From: Lottia gigantea
Lineage: Eukaryota > Mollusca > Gastropoda > Lottiidae
Assembly (NCBI RefSeq): GCF_000327385.1
Contig: NW_008711143.1
Coordinates: 793,382 to 857,381, forward strand
Direction: 5' to 3'
DNA: 64,000 nt
Shown here: positions 38,281 through 50,700 of the stretch, piece after piece
How the letters are laid out: each line of letters opens with the position of its first letter
How positions within the stretch are numbered: position 1 is the first letter of the stretch
Notes under the pieces: model-generated
What the model saw: only the letters and a program-made list of their open reading frames with translations
Told to the model about the DNA's origin: nothing
Databases searched by the model: none
Position numbers and translations under genes: made by a program

Positions 38281-40930
38281 CCTGGATGATCAGAATTGGT
38301 TTTAAATATAGTCCTTACCACAACGCAAAGGTAATTGTCCCATCATTCTTATCGTAGATCTATTTATACAGATCAATTTTTCGTATCATAGACATGATCA
38401 ACAAAACGTAAAAACAATTCGGGTTCCCTAATTTTCAGATACAAGATAAATTTGTGAAAGAAAAAAAATGCTTGATGGTCATGATGACCCGTGAATTAAG
38501 CATTTTTCTTGAACTTATCCCATCACCACAAAAAATTGTAATCGAGCTCTCTGTGTTGTATCTCGAATCATCCAGTGTTGAATGTCAATATATCCGGTAC
38601 AAATTAAAAGTTGACCTTTGCCTGACCTTGTCAGAAAGAGGCTTATTGTGAGGGAAATTTGTTATTGGAGCTGTTAATTATATTATTACATTTTTCTCAG
38701 GTTCAAAGGTCTTTGCTATTCGAACACCTGATTGGTTTATTTCGTATTCCTCAAATATTACTGCAAATTAAATACTAAAAAATCTACATAGGTACGTTCA
38801 AATTATATCAATAAAAAAGTAAAGAAAATTAAAGGATTGATCTCAACGGGTGTATAAAACAAAAGAGACATCACCAATTCACCCAAAAAATGAATATTTC
38901 GCTTTAACAATGTTGAAATATTGAAAGACTATTTTGATGGGTAGAAAATATTTATTAATATAAAACCATTCGTTACGGAAATACTCAAATTATAATTTTA
39001 AAACAAAATTTATACATAAATTACAAGTTAATGTAAATATGTAAGCTATATAAGGTATGGTTTCAGAAACAAGCCGAAGCTTCTTATAATTATCATTTAA
39101 CAAAAAAAGATATCTTTGAATATATCGCCTATTCCATCTTTAAATTGCTTGTAATATGAAAATCATATATTGACGTTATCTTTTCTGACGTCACATAAGT
39201 GCACGCGGTAACTTGATGTCGACACCGCTTATCAAATTCACAGAAGACAAAATAAATCCGCCTTTTCACCAGAAGTCTTTTAAAAGTAAGAGGCAAGGAG
39301 CAAATAAAAGAAAACGAAGTAATCAAGTTTTTCTAAAGAGAGCTATAGTCATCAATCATTGCGTGAGAGGCGAAAAGAATGGCAGTGTGACGTTAGGGGA
39401 GCACGAATAATCCCCAACAAGAGGCTGTGTCAAACAATAGGCACCCTCTTAAGTAGAGCGTGCAACGTGAAATAACCCCGTGGCGAAGTTGATGAAATTC
39501 GACGAGGCGGAAGGATATTGTAGTAGACCCGACTTTTAACACATGACCAAATTAATACCTCTTCTATCTTTTCGTTCTATTTATTTAAATGAACAGAGAC
39601 AACGAAAACAAAAGAGGAAACTCTCCAAAAATGTCGGTGACTATGTCTATATTTTATTTTGAAAAATAGTAGAACCATAGTAAATATGAAAATAATATCA
39701 GTTAGTCTTTTAACGCAATCATAGCACTTTCATAAATGTTCTTTTTGGTGTATTTAGAGATATTTAACACTCATTGTTTTTGGGTGGCAATATGAGCCAA
39801 TTATCAGAGCAAATGAATATCCAGCTCCTTTTTCTAAAACCTTCGATTCCTACTTAATAATGAATATTAATAATACTAAGCATACGACTTGTAGTTAATA
39901 CCAAGCACCAATCGGAAGTTCAACGTTGTAAGAAAACATGTATTTCTCATATTGATCATGCATTTTCATACTTCCGACCGACATAATAGAAATAGATGGA
40001 GAAATCATGGAGGCCCATACCATCCTTAAAAAAAAACAGAATATTTTTTTGTTTTCTTACACTTTGAAAGATTCCATATTTATGATCTATCCATGGTCGA
40101 TAAAGCTATTACAAAATACACCCAATAATACTTCTCAAATAATTATTTACTCTGTGACTCTTTGAAAGAGAGATATGAATATTGAATAATAGATATATAA
40201 AATTGGGTTGATTGTCTTTTATAATTCCACACGTATTCAAAGCATTAACTCATTTCATTACAGATTTTTCTTTAGAATGTCAGCTATGATCTAACTATAA
40301 TTTATTAGTCGTTCACTGAGCTTTTTTCGAACGTTCAAACATAGTAACATTCATTTGATTTAGAAATAAATTAAGGAGTCCTTTTATCTTTGGTCAACAA
40401 ACATTTATTTCGTACCTATGCAATTTTTATATATAAAAAAATTATGGATTTTCCCTTTCTGCTAATGTGATTTTCAATTTCAAAGAGCAAACAAAAAAGA
40501 CTTTTTTTAAGAGAGACTGCAGTTATCTACTACTTTAGCTTTTTGATTTTATTAAATGAAAGCGCAAAGCCAGACTCGAAGATGAAGCATTTTGTATCCT
40601 AGATGTATATCACAAAAGATTGGAGAGGTAAAGAGGAGTTGCCTAACAACTGCAAACTCAACACCCCATATAAACCCCCCGTCAAAAACCCCATTGTTGA
40701 AAATTATTTCTTTTGGCCACATGGATGCGAGTTTTTAGGAATATACTAATGTTGTTTTGAGTTTTAACTAGGATGAATTTTACTTCGTGGTCAAGACCTA
40801 AACTATTATCCAATAAAGGTGATTACTGTTTGGTATAATTTTCTATTGTAACAAAAAACCCATTACTTTTTACTTATACATAATCAGAACATTTTATTAA
40901 CTTGCACATTATACTAAATAGAATAACATC
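38281..40930. other. Region between the paired genes, no gene recognised
   Basis: AT-rich DNA with short open frames only (65 codons at 38454 and 39213). None has a domain or credible splice sites. The 39213 frame is lysine/arginine-rich but matches nothing I know. Confidence 0.45.
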
Positions 40931-41499
40931 ATGGCCATACTAATATGTACGAGGTAAGTTTTAAGTTGTATTATCTGAGCAAAGTGGTTTAAAATACGAG
41001 AAACATTAAACCTACCAATGTTACCTAGGCAATGTTATTTTTTTTAGATCAAACAAAGATCTAGCTGATTAAATGACGTAATTCTATTACCTTTATACAG
41101 TAATTAAACATTGGCTAAATGTTTCTGGTCAAGCAATATGATATTGACATTAAACTTGTCGATGATGCAAGTTGCTTGAATTAAATAATATTCTATTATA
41201 AATTTGTGTTCATACTTGGATTACCTCCCTTAATTTACTTAGTTTACTTTATCATTTATATCCAGTTAATTTCTCTTGTTTTGTTAATCCAATTTCCTTC
41301 CTTCATTTGTTTCTCAACCAGTCGTCGTTCTGTACACCAAGGGCCGCAAATAGTAGGCTATATTTTGAGTTCACCGGATTATAAATTTTTGATACAGGTA
41401 ACACTGTTACTTCCTTTAATGATGACATTCGGTTGTATTTTTTTCTTTAAGATTTTACCTACCTTTAACATGGGAAAAAAGCCAGCAATTGAATACTGA
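40931..41499 (+). CDS. Candidate two-exon microprotein, 66 aa with one membrane segment
   Basis: Exon 1 is 40931-40953: ATCATGGCC is a strong start context (A at -3, G at +4), and the exon ends in CGAG|GTAAGT. Exon 2 is 41322-41499, preceded by a long pyrimidine tract and CAACCAG. The split codon AG|T joins in phase to give 66 aa: MAILICTSRRSVHQGPQIV, then SSPDYKF, then a hydrophobic stretch at about residues 29-55 (FLIQVTLLLPLMMTFG...FFFKIL) and a short polar end MGKKPAIEY. A poly(A) signal AATAAA follows at 41733-41738. The shape is that of a small single-pass membrane protein. I do not recognise the family, and chance cannot be excluded in AT-rich DNA. Alternatively exon 2 is the last exon of a larger transporter-like gene. 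Confidence 0.35.
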
Positions 41500-41530
41500 C
41501 AGATTGCTCAGAGATTCATTGGAACTAATT

Positions 41531-41680
41531 GTTTTGCTACAAGTTTCATTAAGACTTACTGTTTTACTACAAGTTTCATTAAGACTTACTGTTTTACTAC
41601 AAGTTTCATTAAGACTTACAGTTTTACTACAAGTTTCATTAAGACTTACTGTTTTACTATAAGTTTCATTAAGACTATTT
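41531..41680 (+). repeat. Five 30-bp tandem repeats
   Basis: Five nearly identical copies of a 30-bp unit (CTACAAGTTTCATTAAGACT core with GTTTTA before it) start at 41531, 41561, 41591, 41621 and 41651. They begin 32 bp after the stop codon of the candidate microprotein and end before its poly(A) signal, so they would lie in its 3' UTR. Confidence 0.95.
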
Positions 41681-42234
41681 GGATTAACTGGACGAGGAAA
41701 ACAAAGAAGAGATATTTTACCCGGAGGTACTTAATAAATGAATTATTAGCAGTTGCATGAAGACTTGCTGTTTTTCTAGGAGGAAAACACGTTACAAAAG
41801 GTTTCTTAAAACTGTTTTGTTTAGAGTTTTATAGCTGCTAGATGTTCCCTGAAATAGACCTATGTATCAGTGTTCCAAATCTTAGGGTGTTACGCAATCA
41901 ATCTATTTTCGGCTTCCTTGGTGTTTCGTGTAATTAAAAACATTTTGACTTACTTGGTGTTTCACGAAAAGTAAAAAATAGTCTGTTTTGGTATAGGTTT
42001 ATTAGATTATTCATTCTTAGCATACTCCTGATGCTCCGTGAAGTCGATATGGTTTGCTATGTGCAACATGAAGACATGAGTGAAGACAAACTACTTTTCA
42101 AGATTAAAACGAAGACTGGCTTATAAGGGGCGTACATAATATTATGAAGACCAAAAGAAATGCAGATTGTCTTCCTTAGTATTTACGACGTCTGATTTCA
42201 TATGTGTACATGCAGAAGATGAATTATTAAGGCT
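41681..42234. other. Short intergenic stretch, nothing recognised beyond a poly(A) signal
   Basis: Holds AATAAA at 41733-41738, the likely end signal of the upstream candidate gene. The repeated phrases CTTGGTGTTTCGTG and CTTGGTGTTTCACG near 41920-41965 suggest a small degenerate duplication. Confidence 0.4.
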
Positions 42235-42497
42235 ATGGAAGCCGGTTGCGGCCATATTACCCTGGACTTCTCGCCCACGACAAAATTTTCCTCGATTTCT
42301 CGCCTTTTTCCTTGCCCTTTTCCTCGATTTCTCGCCCTATTCCTCGCTTTCTTGCCTTTTTCGTCATCTTTTTTTACCCTAGCTTTCTCGCCTTTTGTTC
42401 GCCTTTTCTGACGCCTTCTCGTGGGCAAGAAGTCGAGTTTCTTCGCTTTCTCGTGGGCGAGAACTCGACAGTAGATATGGCCGCAGTTGGCTTCCAT
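42235..42497. mobile_element. Long-inverted-repeat (foldback/MITE-like) element, 263 bp
   Basis: Left arm ATGGAAGCCGGTTGCGGCC(ATAT)... CTCGCCCACGA and right arm TCGTGGGCGAG...ATATGGCCGCAGTTGGCTTCCAT are imperfect inverted repeats of about 46 bp. The 170-bp centre is pyrimidine-rich on the plus strand and built of recurring TTTCTCGCC / CTCGATTTCTCGCC phrases. There is no coding capacity; the open frames of 89-110 codons across it are repeat artefacts. No clear target duplication was seen. Confidence 0.8.
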
Positions 42498-44321
42498 GGA
42501 AGGTTGTGTTCTTAGATTAGTTTGAATCACATAGGTAGACTTGCTTTGCTTGGTCAGAACTGACTATCGGGCAAGTAATGTTTGCAGAGGCTTTGCCCTT
42601 TTTCTTCATCTAGCTTTGGTGACGCTGGTTTGGTTTCATTATATTGAATTGTGAGTTTTTTAAATCTTTCTAAGGCCTATTGTATAGCTTTTATCGCTCT
42701 ATGTAAGAGATTTGATTATCTGTGTCAAATCAATAAACGGTCTGGACAATCATGATAATATCTCGATTACCCAGAAGAAAGATATTGATTTTTTCTTGTT
42801 CCATCGAGAACAAACTGCGGGAGATTACAGGAGAATATTTCATCCCTGCGATGGCCTTGTTCACATTTCGCCATTCTCTCACGCACATCATGGCTTATCA
42901 CCATTATGGACCATTTCAAAATAAAAAGTGGCTAAGTCAGGGGTCATTTCGTGGGTCATTTTGCATCTAAAACCCACAGAATTTATCATTTATCTTGATT
43001 CAGCCTTATACGAATCATCCTCCTTTAAAAATACCAGGATCAAGACATGTAGCATTCATATTAATTGAAAAGCAGTTTGATCATCAAAAACAACTGCTAT
43101 CATTATCTGCAAGCGCTTAACGCTTCCCCTGTATCGGTAGGCTTTCATTTTAAATTAACATTCGTGCGGGTGTGGCTTAATAATGGCAGTTCGTTAACGG
43201 CATTTGTAATGAATTTGCAGACATATGAAACTGGTTGTTGCAGTGTCATAATTTGAATGAATATGAAACTCGTCTTAAGCTGCGAACTAGAACTAAGAAG
43301 ATTGGATTAAGAAGACGATTAAACGAATATTCTATCCAATTATGAATCTGTTAAATTTTTTTTTATACCATTTGCTTTTTTTGAAGCTTTGAATACAATA
43401 CATGTATCAGAAAGAGTAACACGCTTATCTCTACTTAACAATGCTCTGTTTCGGTTGAAATTTCTCATCTTCAAATTTTGAAATTATGGTTTACTGCCTC
43501 ATTGTAAGAGGTAACAAAAGTAACAAAACAGTATGTTTTGTAAGAAGATGAGGGTCTCATATAAACCCAAAAGTTATTCATATTTTCAATGATATTCAGG
43601 CAATTTCTAAATGCAAAATGTTCAGTTTTAGTAAATGATAGGAATAGTTTTCTGATTTTAGCAAATATATAAGGAAAGATTTTAGAAGAAATCTTAATTT
43701 GACTTTCAAATAAAGATCAATCTTGTAAGTTATTTAATGTTTGATTCAGACCTAATTGCGAATTGTAGTGAAGAGGAAGACTTGAATTTCGGGCTATTTT
43801 GATTGATACGTACTGCAATCTGATGGCAAATAATTTGATTGATTTTGATTAAAGAATTGTTTGATGCAGAATTTGTACAATATCTATAGGTAATTGATAA
43901 ATTGTTTAGCAATATTTTCGTATGACTTAAGTTTGAATAAAGACATGGACATTATATATATCTGAAGTGTCACCTTTAATTTTATCAATTTTTCTTACGT
44001 CAAGAATGAAGTTTTTAAATCATTCATAGACGAACCCAGATTTGAATTTAAAAATTGATCAAGTTAACAAGAATTTAGTTCTATGATATTCTGTTGGGAG
44101 AAAATGACTGCAATATTATATATACTATACAAATCTTGTTAAAACTAAACTATAGTCCAGACATAAACTATTGATTTTTACTGGACTAATGTCATTGTGA
44201 CATGTATATATCACAGGAAAGACTTCCATTGTTAGTACATTAGTATTAATAACACAGACTGACTTACAAATGTCATATTTGTTTATAATTTATTCATATA
44301 CATATACATGCGTCTTGAAAT
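42498..44321. other. Region between the paired genes, no gene recognised
   Basis: AT-rich DNA with open frames up to 72 codons and no recognisable domains, RNA genes or arrays. Confidence 0.45.
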
Positions 44322-44400
44322 CAGTGGCGGAGCCAAAGGGGTGGGGTGGGGTAGGTAGCAGACCCCACCCCCCCCCGACCTTTGCAGCCCCGGAAGAAAG
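44322..44400 (+). mobile_element. Left end of a hAT-type MITE
   Basis: CAGTGGCGGAGCCAAAGGGG at 44322 matches the left terminus of the complete element at 52757-52907 (CAGTGGCGGAACTAAAGGGG) and is followed by a G-rich then C-rich core. No CCGCCACTG right end is found downstream, so this is a partial copy. Confidence 0.6.
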
Positions 44401-44959
44401 ATTTTCGGTCAAAAATCTCATCACTTAGTTAAATATAGTAATATAGTAATTGGGCAAAAAACGAGTAAATGAATGCAGAATGAATTAGATTTGTATTGAG
44501 AGTTAAGAAGTTAATAAGGATGTTTGTCAACGACTTAATAAAAACGGCCCACTTTAATTTCGATCTCATCCTTCCCAGCTTCATTCGGAAAGAAGGAAGT
44601 TTTTTGATATGTTAATGGTAACCTGATTCAAACGCAAATTTTTCTAAATTGATAAAATATTCAACCAATCAAGGTATTTCGCACAGTTTTCAGGAATATT
44701 CATATTTAAAATACCATTACTTATATTAGTTCCACTATTAATGGTATATTTTTATTGGTTGACATAAATCATCGTGACAAATTTTGAGGCTGTAAGTTCA
44801 AAATTTGCTGAAACACGATTTAAAAGAGAATTTCGCCAGATCATCAATGGTGAGTATAGAGTCCCTTTGGGAACACGACTCGAACAATCCACATCTGCAA
44901 TTTAACCAGATGAAAACATAATCACAGTATAATATGCCAAAATTAGAGTTTAAATCATA
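44401..44959. other. Intergenic DNA, nothing recognised
   Basis: No gene, repeat or signal supported in this stretch. Confidence 0.4.
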
Positions 44960-45085
44960 GCTTTATGAACTAAATAATGCCGCTGTCCTGGCAAAATTTC
45001 CCTCATTGCATGGCGTTGCCCGTCTTCATTAGCCCACATGGTGCAGAAAAGTAGGACGTAAAACTCCATTCATTTCATTTAATTT
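44960..45085 (+). repeat. SINE-like tail fragment
   Basis: The segment ends AAAAGTAGGACGTAAAACTCC and then CATTCATTTCATTT, which is close to the tails of lophotrochozoan tRNA-derived SINEs (GACGTTAAACCCCATTCATTCATT). No clear A or B box could be placed upstream, so only the 3' part is claimed. Confidence 0.35.
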
Positions 45086-47216
45086 TTTTTATCAACTAAA
45101 ATACTCAATATAAACCGACTGTTGCTTTCACAATTTGATTCGAAAATTTGTTCTTACTAACACTTATACAATGATACAAATGCAATCCAGATGACATAAC
45201 ATTTGTCCCGATTACATTTGATTGCAGATAGCAGTGCGTATATTCACCTTCTCAACTGGAGTTTAAAATGTAGCTTTTTTGCATGTCATCTGTAACCGTG
45301 GACTAAAAGCATGCTTGTAATTTGTTTTTGTTTTTTGGACAATAGTGAATTCTAATCTTTGTATTTAAAACGTAATGGACGTTAAGTTTTGTTTTTGGCT
45401 CGAAATGAGTTTCTTTTTGTTTTGCTAGGCTTGTTATCTATGTATATACATTAAACATGTGTGGATTGAACAAAAGTGGATTGTCATCGTTTTATTAACT
45501 GAAAAATCGGTGTGCAATTTTCAAACTGATACAGAATATTGGTCTGTAAAATGTTCCTTTTGAACAAAATAGTCATTTACTCTCGGGCATAGTGCCTCAA
45601 AGAGGTTTTTATTCTTTATATTTTGCGCAAGGTAAGTCTACAATTTGTGAAGAAATAAATACAAACTCTTTATTCCACAATAATTTTGTGTTTTATTTTC
45701 GATTGACTAATAAGATATATTATTACTATTTTTTCTGGGCGAATTTTTGTTTATAAACGATACTTGGTACCAACGTTTACATAATATATAACAATAAATT
45801 TAAATAAGGTTTATGTACAGAGTTTCACTGCCTGGCAGTTCCTTACATCACAACGTCATCACGTGATACACACAAATTGAACACGTCTACAACCAATAAT
45901 AATAATAATAATAGTAATAACAAACCACGTGTACGACGTAACAATTACTAAAGATAAATTAATATCTCACAAAGAATTTTTTCCAAAAATTTTAAAATAC
46001 TTTTTATTTTCATAATTTAATTGCCAAACCCCTAAAATAACAAAAAAAAAAAAAAAAACACTCGATAGACGCAATGGATTTAGTATCTACACGGGTAAGA
46101 CCACAAAATAGGAAAAAAAACTATATAATTCAGCATAAAGTGCCCTTCTACAAATATTGCCCTCATGAAAAATTAAATGCCAATACATAATTGAAAAGAA
46201 ATAAATTAACAGAAAATCCGAAAAGTTTCTGAAATTAAGCAACATAATAAATAGCAATCACATCGAGTACAAAATCCAAACCTTTTAAAAAGAGTCCATA
46301 GTTATGTTATTCTCTCTCGAAAACATAAATAAGTTTTAAAACATTGGACTGCTCATTCATTTAAATCTATCTCATGAATATTTTCCTTTATAATTGGAAA
46401 TAATGAAAAATATTAATTTTATAACTGAACAAAATATATCTGACATCTTCGAGCATGTAACAGAAATAATAATTAAAACGCAAATATAAATAAGTATATT
46501 TTTTGAAACGTATAATAGGATTCAATATTCATGGCTAAAACATTCTTCGCATTCATGAAGCCAAGTCTATTAATTCAGACGAAACGAAAATACCAGATCT
46601 GCGCAAATTTATTATCCAGAACATTGGAACTGTAATATTCATAAACTATCCTCATCAGTTCAAATATATAGACAGCTAAAATTTCAAGGGACACAAACGA
46701 ATTTGTTCAATGTTTTCATATACTGTCTTTTAGAGCTTTAAGATCTGATTCTATTTCATGCATTTGATAAGGTTTTTGAAAGAGGATTTGTATTTTTAAT
46801 CTTAATACATTTTCCTAAAAGCACCAAGGAAATGCATTCAGTCGATTACGTCTTTCTTAAAAACCCACCATAAGAATTAAAAGTTTGAAGGGAATATCTA
46901 CAGAGAAAACTTTTTAGTTTTGACAAAAATTTAGACAAGTTTACGTTTGGCCACATGCCCATATCTCAGTCTGGCTTTAACATCTATAAATAACATTATA
47001 CAGAATAAAATATTACATAATTATAATAATGTACAATTAAACGTTTATAATACAATTTCTAATATATTCATTGTAATTTTTCTCAATACAAATCTTTTAC
47101 CAAATGAACATCTCAGAATACCACCCAACCCTTTTTTCTTTGTCCCTCAAGGGGTTTTCATAAATGGGATAAACTGATCATGATCTGCACTTTTCAAAAA
47201 TATAATATCCTTTGTT
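45086..47216. other. AT-rich DNA downstream of gene B
   Basis: Includes an (AAT)n microsatellite near 45896-45918 and an A run near 46041-46058. No coding exon recognised. Parts may belong to a longer 3' UTR of gene B if more distal AATAAA signals (TTTATT on the plus strand, for example near 46606) are used. Confidence 0.4.
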
Positions 47217-47738
47217 TTTATTCTCAAATTAGGAAATGATATTTGAAGATAAATATTCTGAGCCAAAATACTATGCAGACAAATCAAACATTTCATATCC
47301 GGAAAAGATGCCCATAAAAAAAAATACTGCAAATGTGCAATCGCAGTCAATTACACACTTATACTTACATACCAATCATTTCAAACACATATGGTGAACA
47401 CAACTACGGGTCAAATGAACACTGAACAAAATACTTAGAACATTGTTACCATCAATCAAAACTTATTTAACCGTCACTACTAAACCAATCGTGTATCACA
47501 ATCATACTAGAATGTATCTTATCGTTTTTCTCTTGCTCATTTACAATTCCAAGTAAAATTCTCACGAATAATTCAATTCATATGAATCTATTCACAAGCC
47601 AGCAATGGATGTATCATTTACACGTAACAGTTTCAAAGGTAAAGTTTTCACATCACAATTTAGTGCACTAATTAGTTATGAATGTTTCACAATCATATTA
47701 GATCAATGGGTCTTGTCCACTTCGCCAGTGCAATGCAC
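47217..47738 (-). other. BMI1-like: Probable 3' UTR of gene B
   Basis: Immediately downstream of the gene B stop on the minus strand. The first canonical AATAAA on that strand is at 47217-47222. Alternative distal signals exist, so the end is uncertain. Confidence 0.4.
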
Positions 47739-50700
47739 TTACGATGGCTTTGAGTAGTCAATAGGTACAGCTTCACGCTTCAGTTCTAAAGGTGATTCCT
47801 GTGGTGGTTTATAATATCCATTGTTCAGATGAGGCTGCCATTTAGGGATCATATTATGGGGGAGATGTCGATACGCTTCTGACGACTGGGGTTTTAATTG
47901 TGTTATTGGAGCTTTCACTAATCGCGGGACTTGTGGAACATGTTTGATATGGGCTGTAACACCAGGAAGAGATTTTGCGCTATAAGAATGGGAATTAGAG
48001 TCTTTATGGTTGGGTTTCCCAACCTGGGCAGCCGTATCCTTAACTGTGTTACTGGATATTTTAGTAGTCAAATCCTTTCCAGGGCTTGTTGACACAGATG
48101 TAGGAGTAGGCACACGGTTAATAGTCGGCGTTGTTGCTCCAGATGCCATTCTACTTGGAGAAGGAGAAGTGCGGTTTGGAGATGGTGAAGATTTATTGGG
48201 AGACGATGGCACCCTCGTTGACGATGATGCTATTTTGTTTTGGTTTATGGGTACTTTATTTTGAGACGAAGTCATTTTACTTGGCGATGTAGGAATTTTA
48301 GGCGAAGACAGAACTTTTAATGGCGAAGATGATATTTGTGTTGGTGACTGCGGTACTTTAATCTGCGTCGAAGTTACGTTTGTTTGAGATTGTGATGAAA
48401 CTTTGGCTGGCGAAGATGGTAGTTTACTCGATGACGTTGAGGTTTTGTTGAGTGTGGATGACACCTTTAAAGAAGTAGTTTTCTCTTTAGTTGGAGAAGA
48501 AGGGGGATGAATGGCTGGTTCTTTCTTGGATGACGTCAGTGGTCGAGAGAGGGTTTCTTTAGTTGAAGACTTCATGGTGTAAGATGCAACGTACGATTGA
48601 GACGTATTGAGTCTGGCAGTATCTTTATTATTTGACGTTGTTTTACCGGATGTGTCCTTATGAATGGAAAGGATTAACCGATGTGGCGAATCCTTTTTGG
48701 TCGATTTTGTCGCGACCAGACTGCTTTTCTCACTTGAATGTCGGTCTTTCTTTGAACTGTGATTAGATGACATTTCCTTTACGGAAGAATTAGATGACCT
48801 TGGGAAAATATCTTTGGATGTTATTAGTAGCCTTGTTGGTGACTTTGGAGATGCCACAATGTGTTTCATGGTAACCTCTTTTTTATCCAGTTTTGCTGAT
48901 GGATAACGGAAGGTCATATCTTTTACGGGTGAAGGAGGGGGTCGAGACATGATAACCTGAGAACCGGTATCCTTGACCATAGGTTTTGTAATATGGTGTG
49001 ATGGTTCCTTAAATTCTGGCTCCATTGTTGGAGCAACTGTTTGACTTTGGGCATCTTTAGACGGAGATTGGGGCAGTTGGCTATTGACGTATTTCTGAAC
49101 TGCCTCAAAATGATTTGGTTTTTGTTTTGGTTTTGTCTGCAAATTACTTGATTTATCTGACATCGATGGTTCATTCACATTGTTGTTGATTGTCAAGGAT
49201 GGTTTAACAGATGGTACATTTAAAACATCGGATTTCGTGTCAGATGTAGATTGGGTAGATACGTCCAGTTGAGTAGCGGGAACAGTTGACGCTTTAGTCT
49301 CCGGTTCGTCATCAATAACTATTTCTAAGTTTGATTCGGAATCCTCGATTTCGACTTCTTCCATCACGATCTGCATCTGACGTTCATCTTCGTCATCATC
49401 ATCAAATATAACTACGTCATCATCATGGGTGTTGGTATCATGGTTATTTGTGATCAACGTACTCTTAGGAGGAATATCGCTATTTTTCACGAAAGGTTTT
49501 GACAAGTCAGTAGCAACATCTTGTGGTGATGTTGATGGTTGTTGGTATTGCCGATTGCCCTCACTGTTCGTTAAGATTCTTCCAGGTGTTACAACAGGTT
49601 TCTTTTCACTCTCAATTATTGATATTTTATTCTCAAAAATAACGTCATTACAAGCATTTACAGGTTCAAGTACATGTTTAATGTCTTCTACTTCCGGTTT
49701 TATTTTCCTTATATCATCTACTTTCATTTTCTTTGACTCATTCAAATAAAAGGCGTAGAAAAGCCTAAGTATCCCTTCCTGAAATGAGAATTTCAAAAAA
49801 TCAATGGCTGATTTGCATTAGCTTATTCAACAGCAAAGAGCTGTTAACCAACCCTGTCCATTCATTGAATTATTGTAAAACCATCAAATTTTAAATATTA
49901 TGAATACATTTTAAATCTTTGCTCATATTTATAACCTGTTAATAAAGTAATTCAGTTGAACTTAGTCTTTCCTCTTTCTATTGAAAAATAAAATAAAACA
50001 TAGGTAGATATCCTTACCCGTCTCCAGGAGTAGATATAAGCGACATCTATCAGAGTGAAGTGATCACTCAATGGCTGGTTGGTATGGTAAATATCAATCT
50101 GAATTATAAATTGGATAAGATCAATAAATAAATGAAAAAATTAAGGAAACCATCACTGAGTTTCACGTATAATATTGTATGCCTTTAAGAGAGCCATAAA
50201 TACTAAAAAAAATATATATCAAATAAGAATCATTGGTAACCTCACTACACAGTTTTGTGTTCCCCAAAATAAATAAATGATAAGGTGGGAATGCACATGA
50301 GAAGATCGAAAAATATTGAAACTACTCAAAAAAATTAGAAATAAACCAATGCGTGCCAACTTTGATTCATCGATGATACTAACATCACGTGTCATATCAA
50401 AAAGTCATAATATTATAAATATTATATCAATGACAATCAAAACAAATTCAAATATTTTGAAAATTAAAATTAAAAAATAAATTTTGTGACAGAAAAACAA
50501 TACTCTGTTTTTTGAAAATTGGAGAGGATTGTATCTTCTTTTTTTTATTTTTAAAACTTTTACCACTTATGGTAAAGTTGAAACTTTTCCTATTTGCTCA
50601 GGATGTACATGCATCCGGATAATTAGAATTAAAAAAAACCATTTCAACATTCCATAAGTCTCACTTTAAGAAATCAACAAGCTGAAATCATACCTGATAT

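Noticed and set aside
42198-42530. Lys/Arg-rich 110-codon frame on the minus strand and an 89-codon frame on the plus strand
   Set aside because: Both are products of the low-complexity core of the long-inverted-repeat element.
49779-49796. ATG at 49796 as an independent start of a 685-aa protein on the minus strand
   Set aside because: MKFSFQ is intronic; the acceptor at 49780/49779 joins the exon in phase to the RAWUL exon at 50018-50098.
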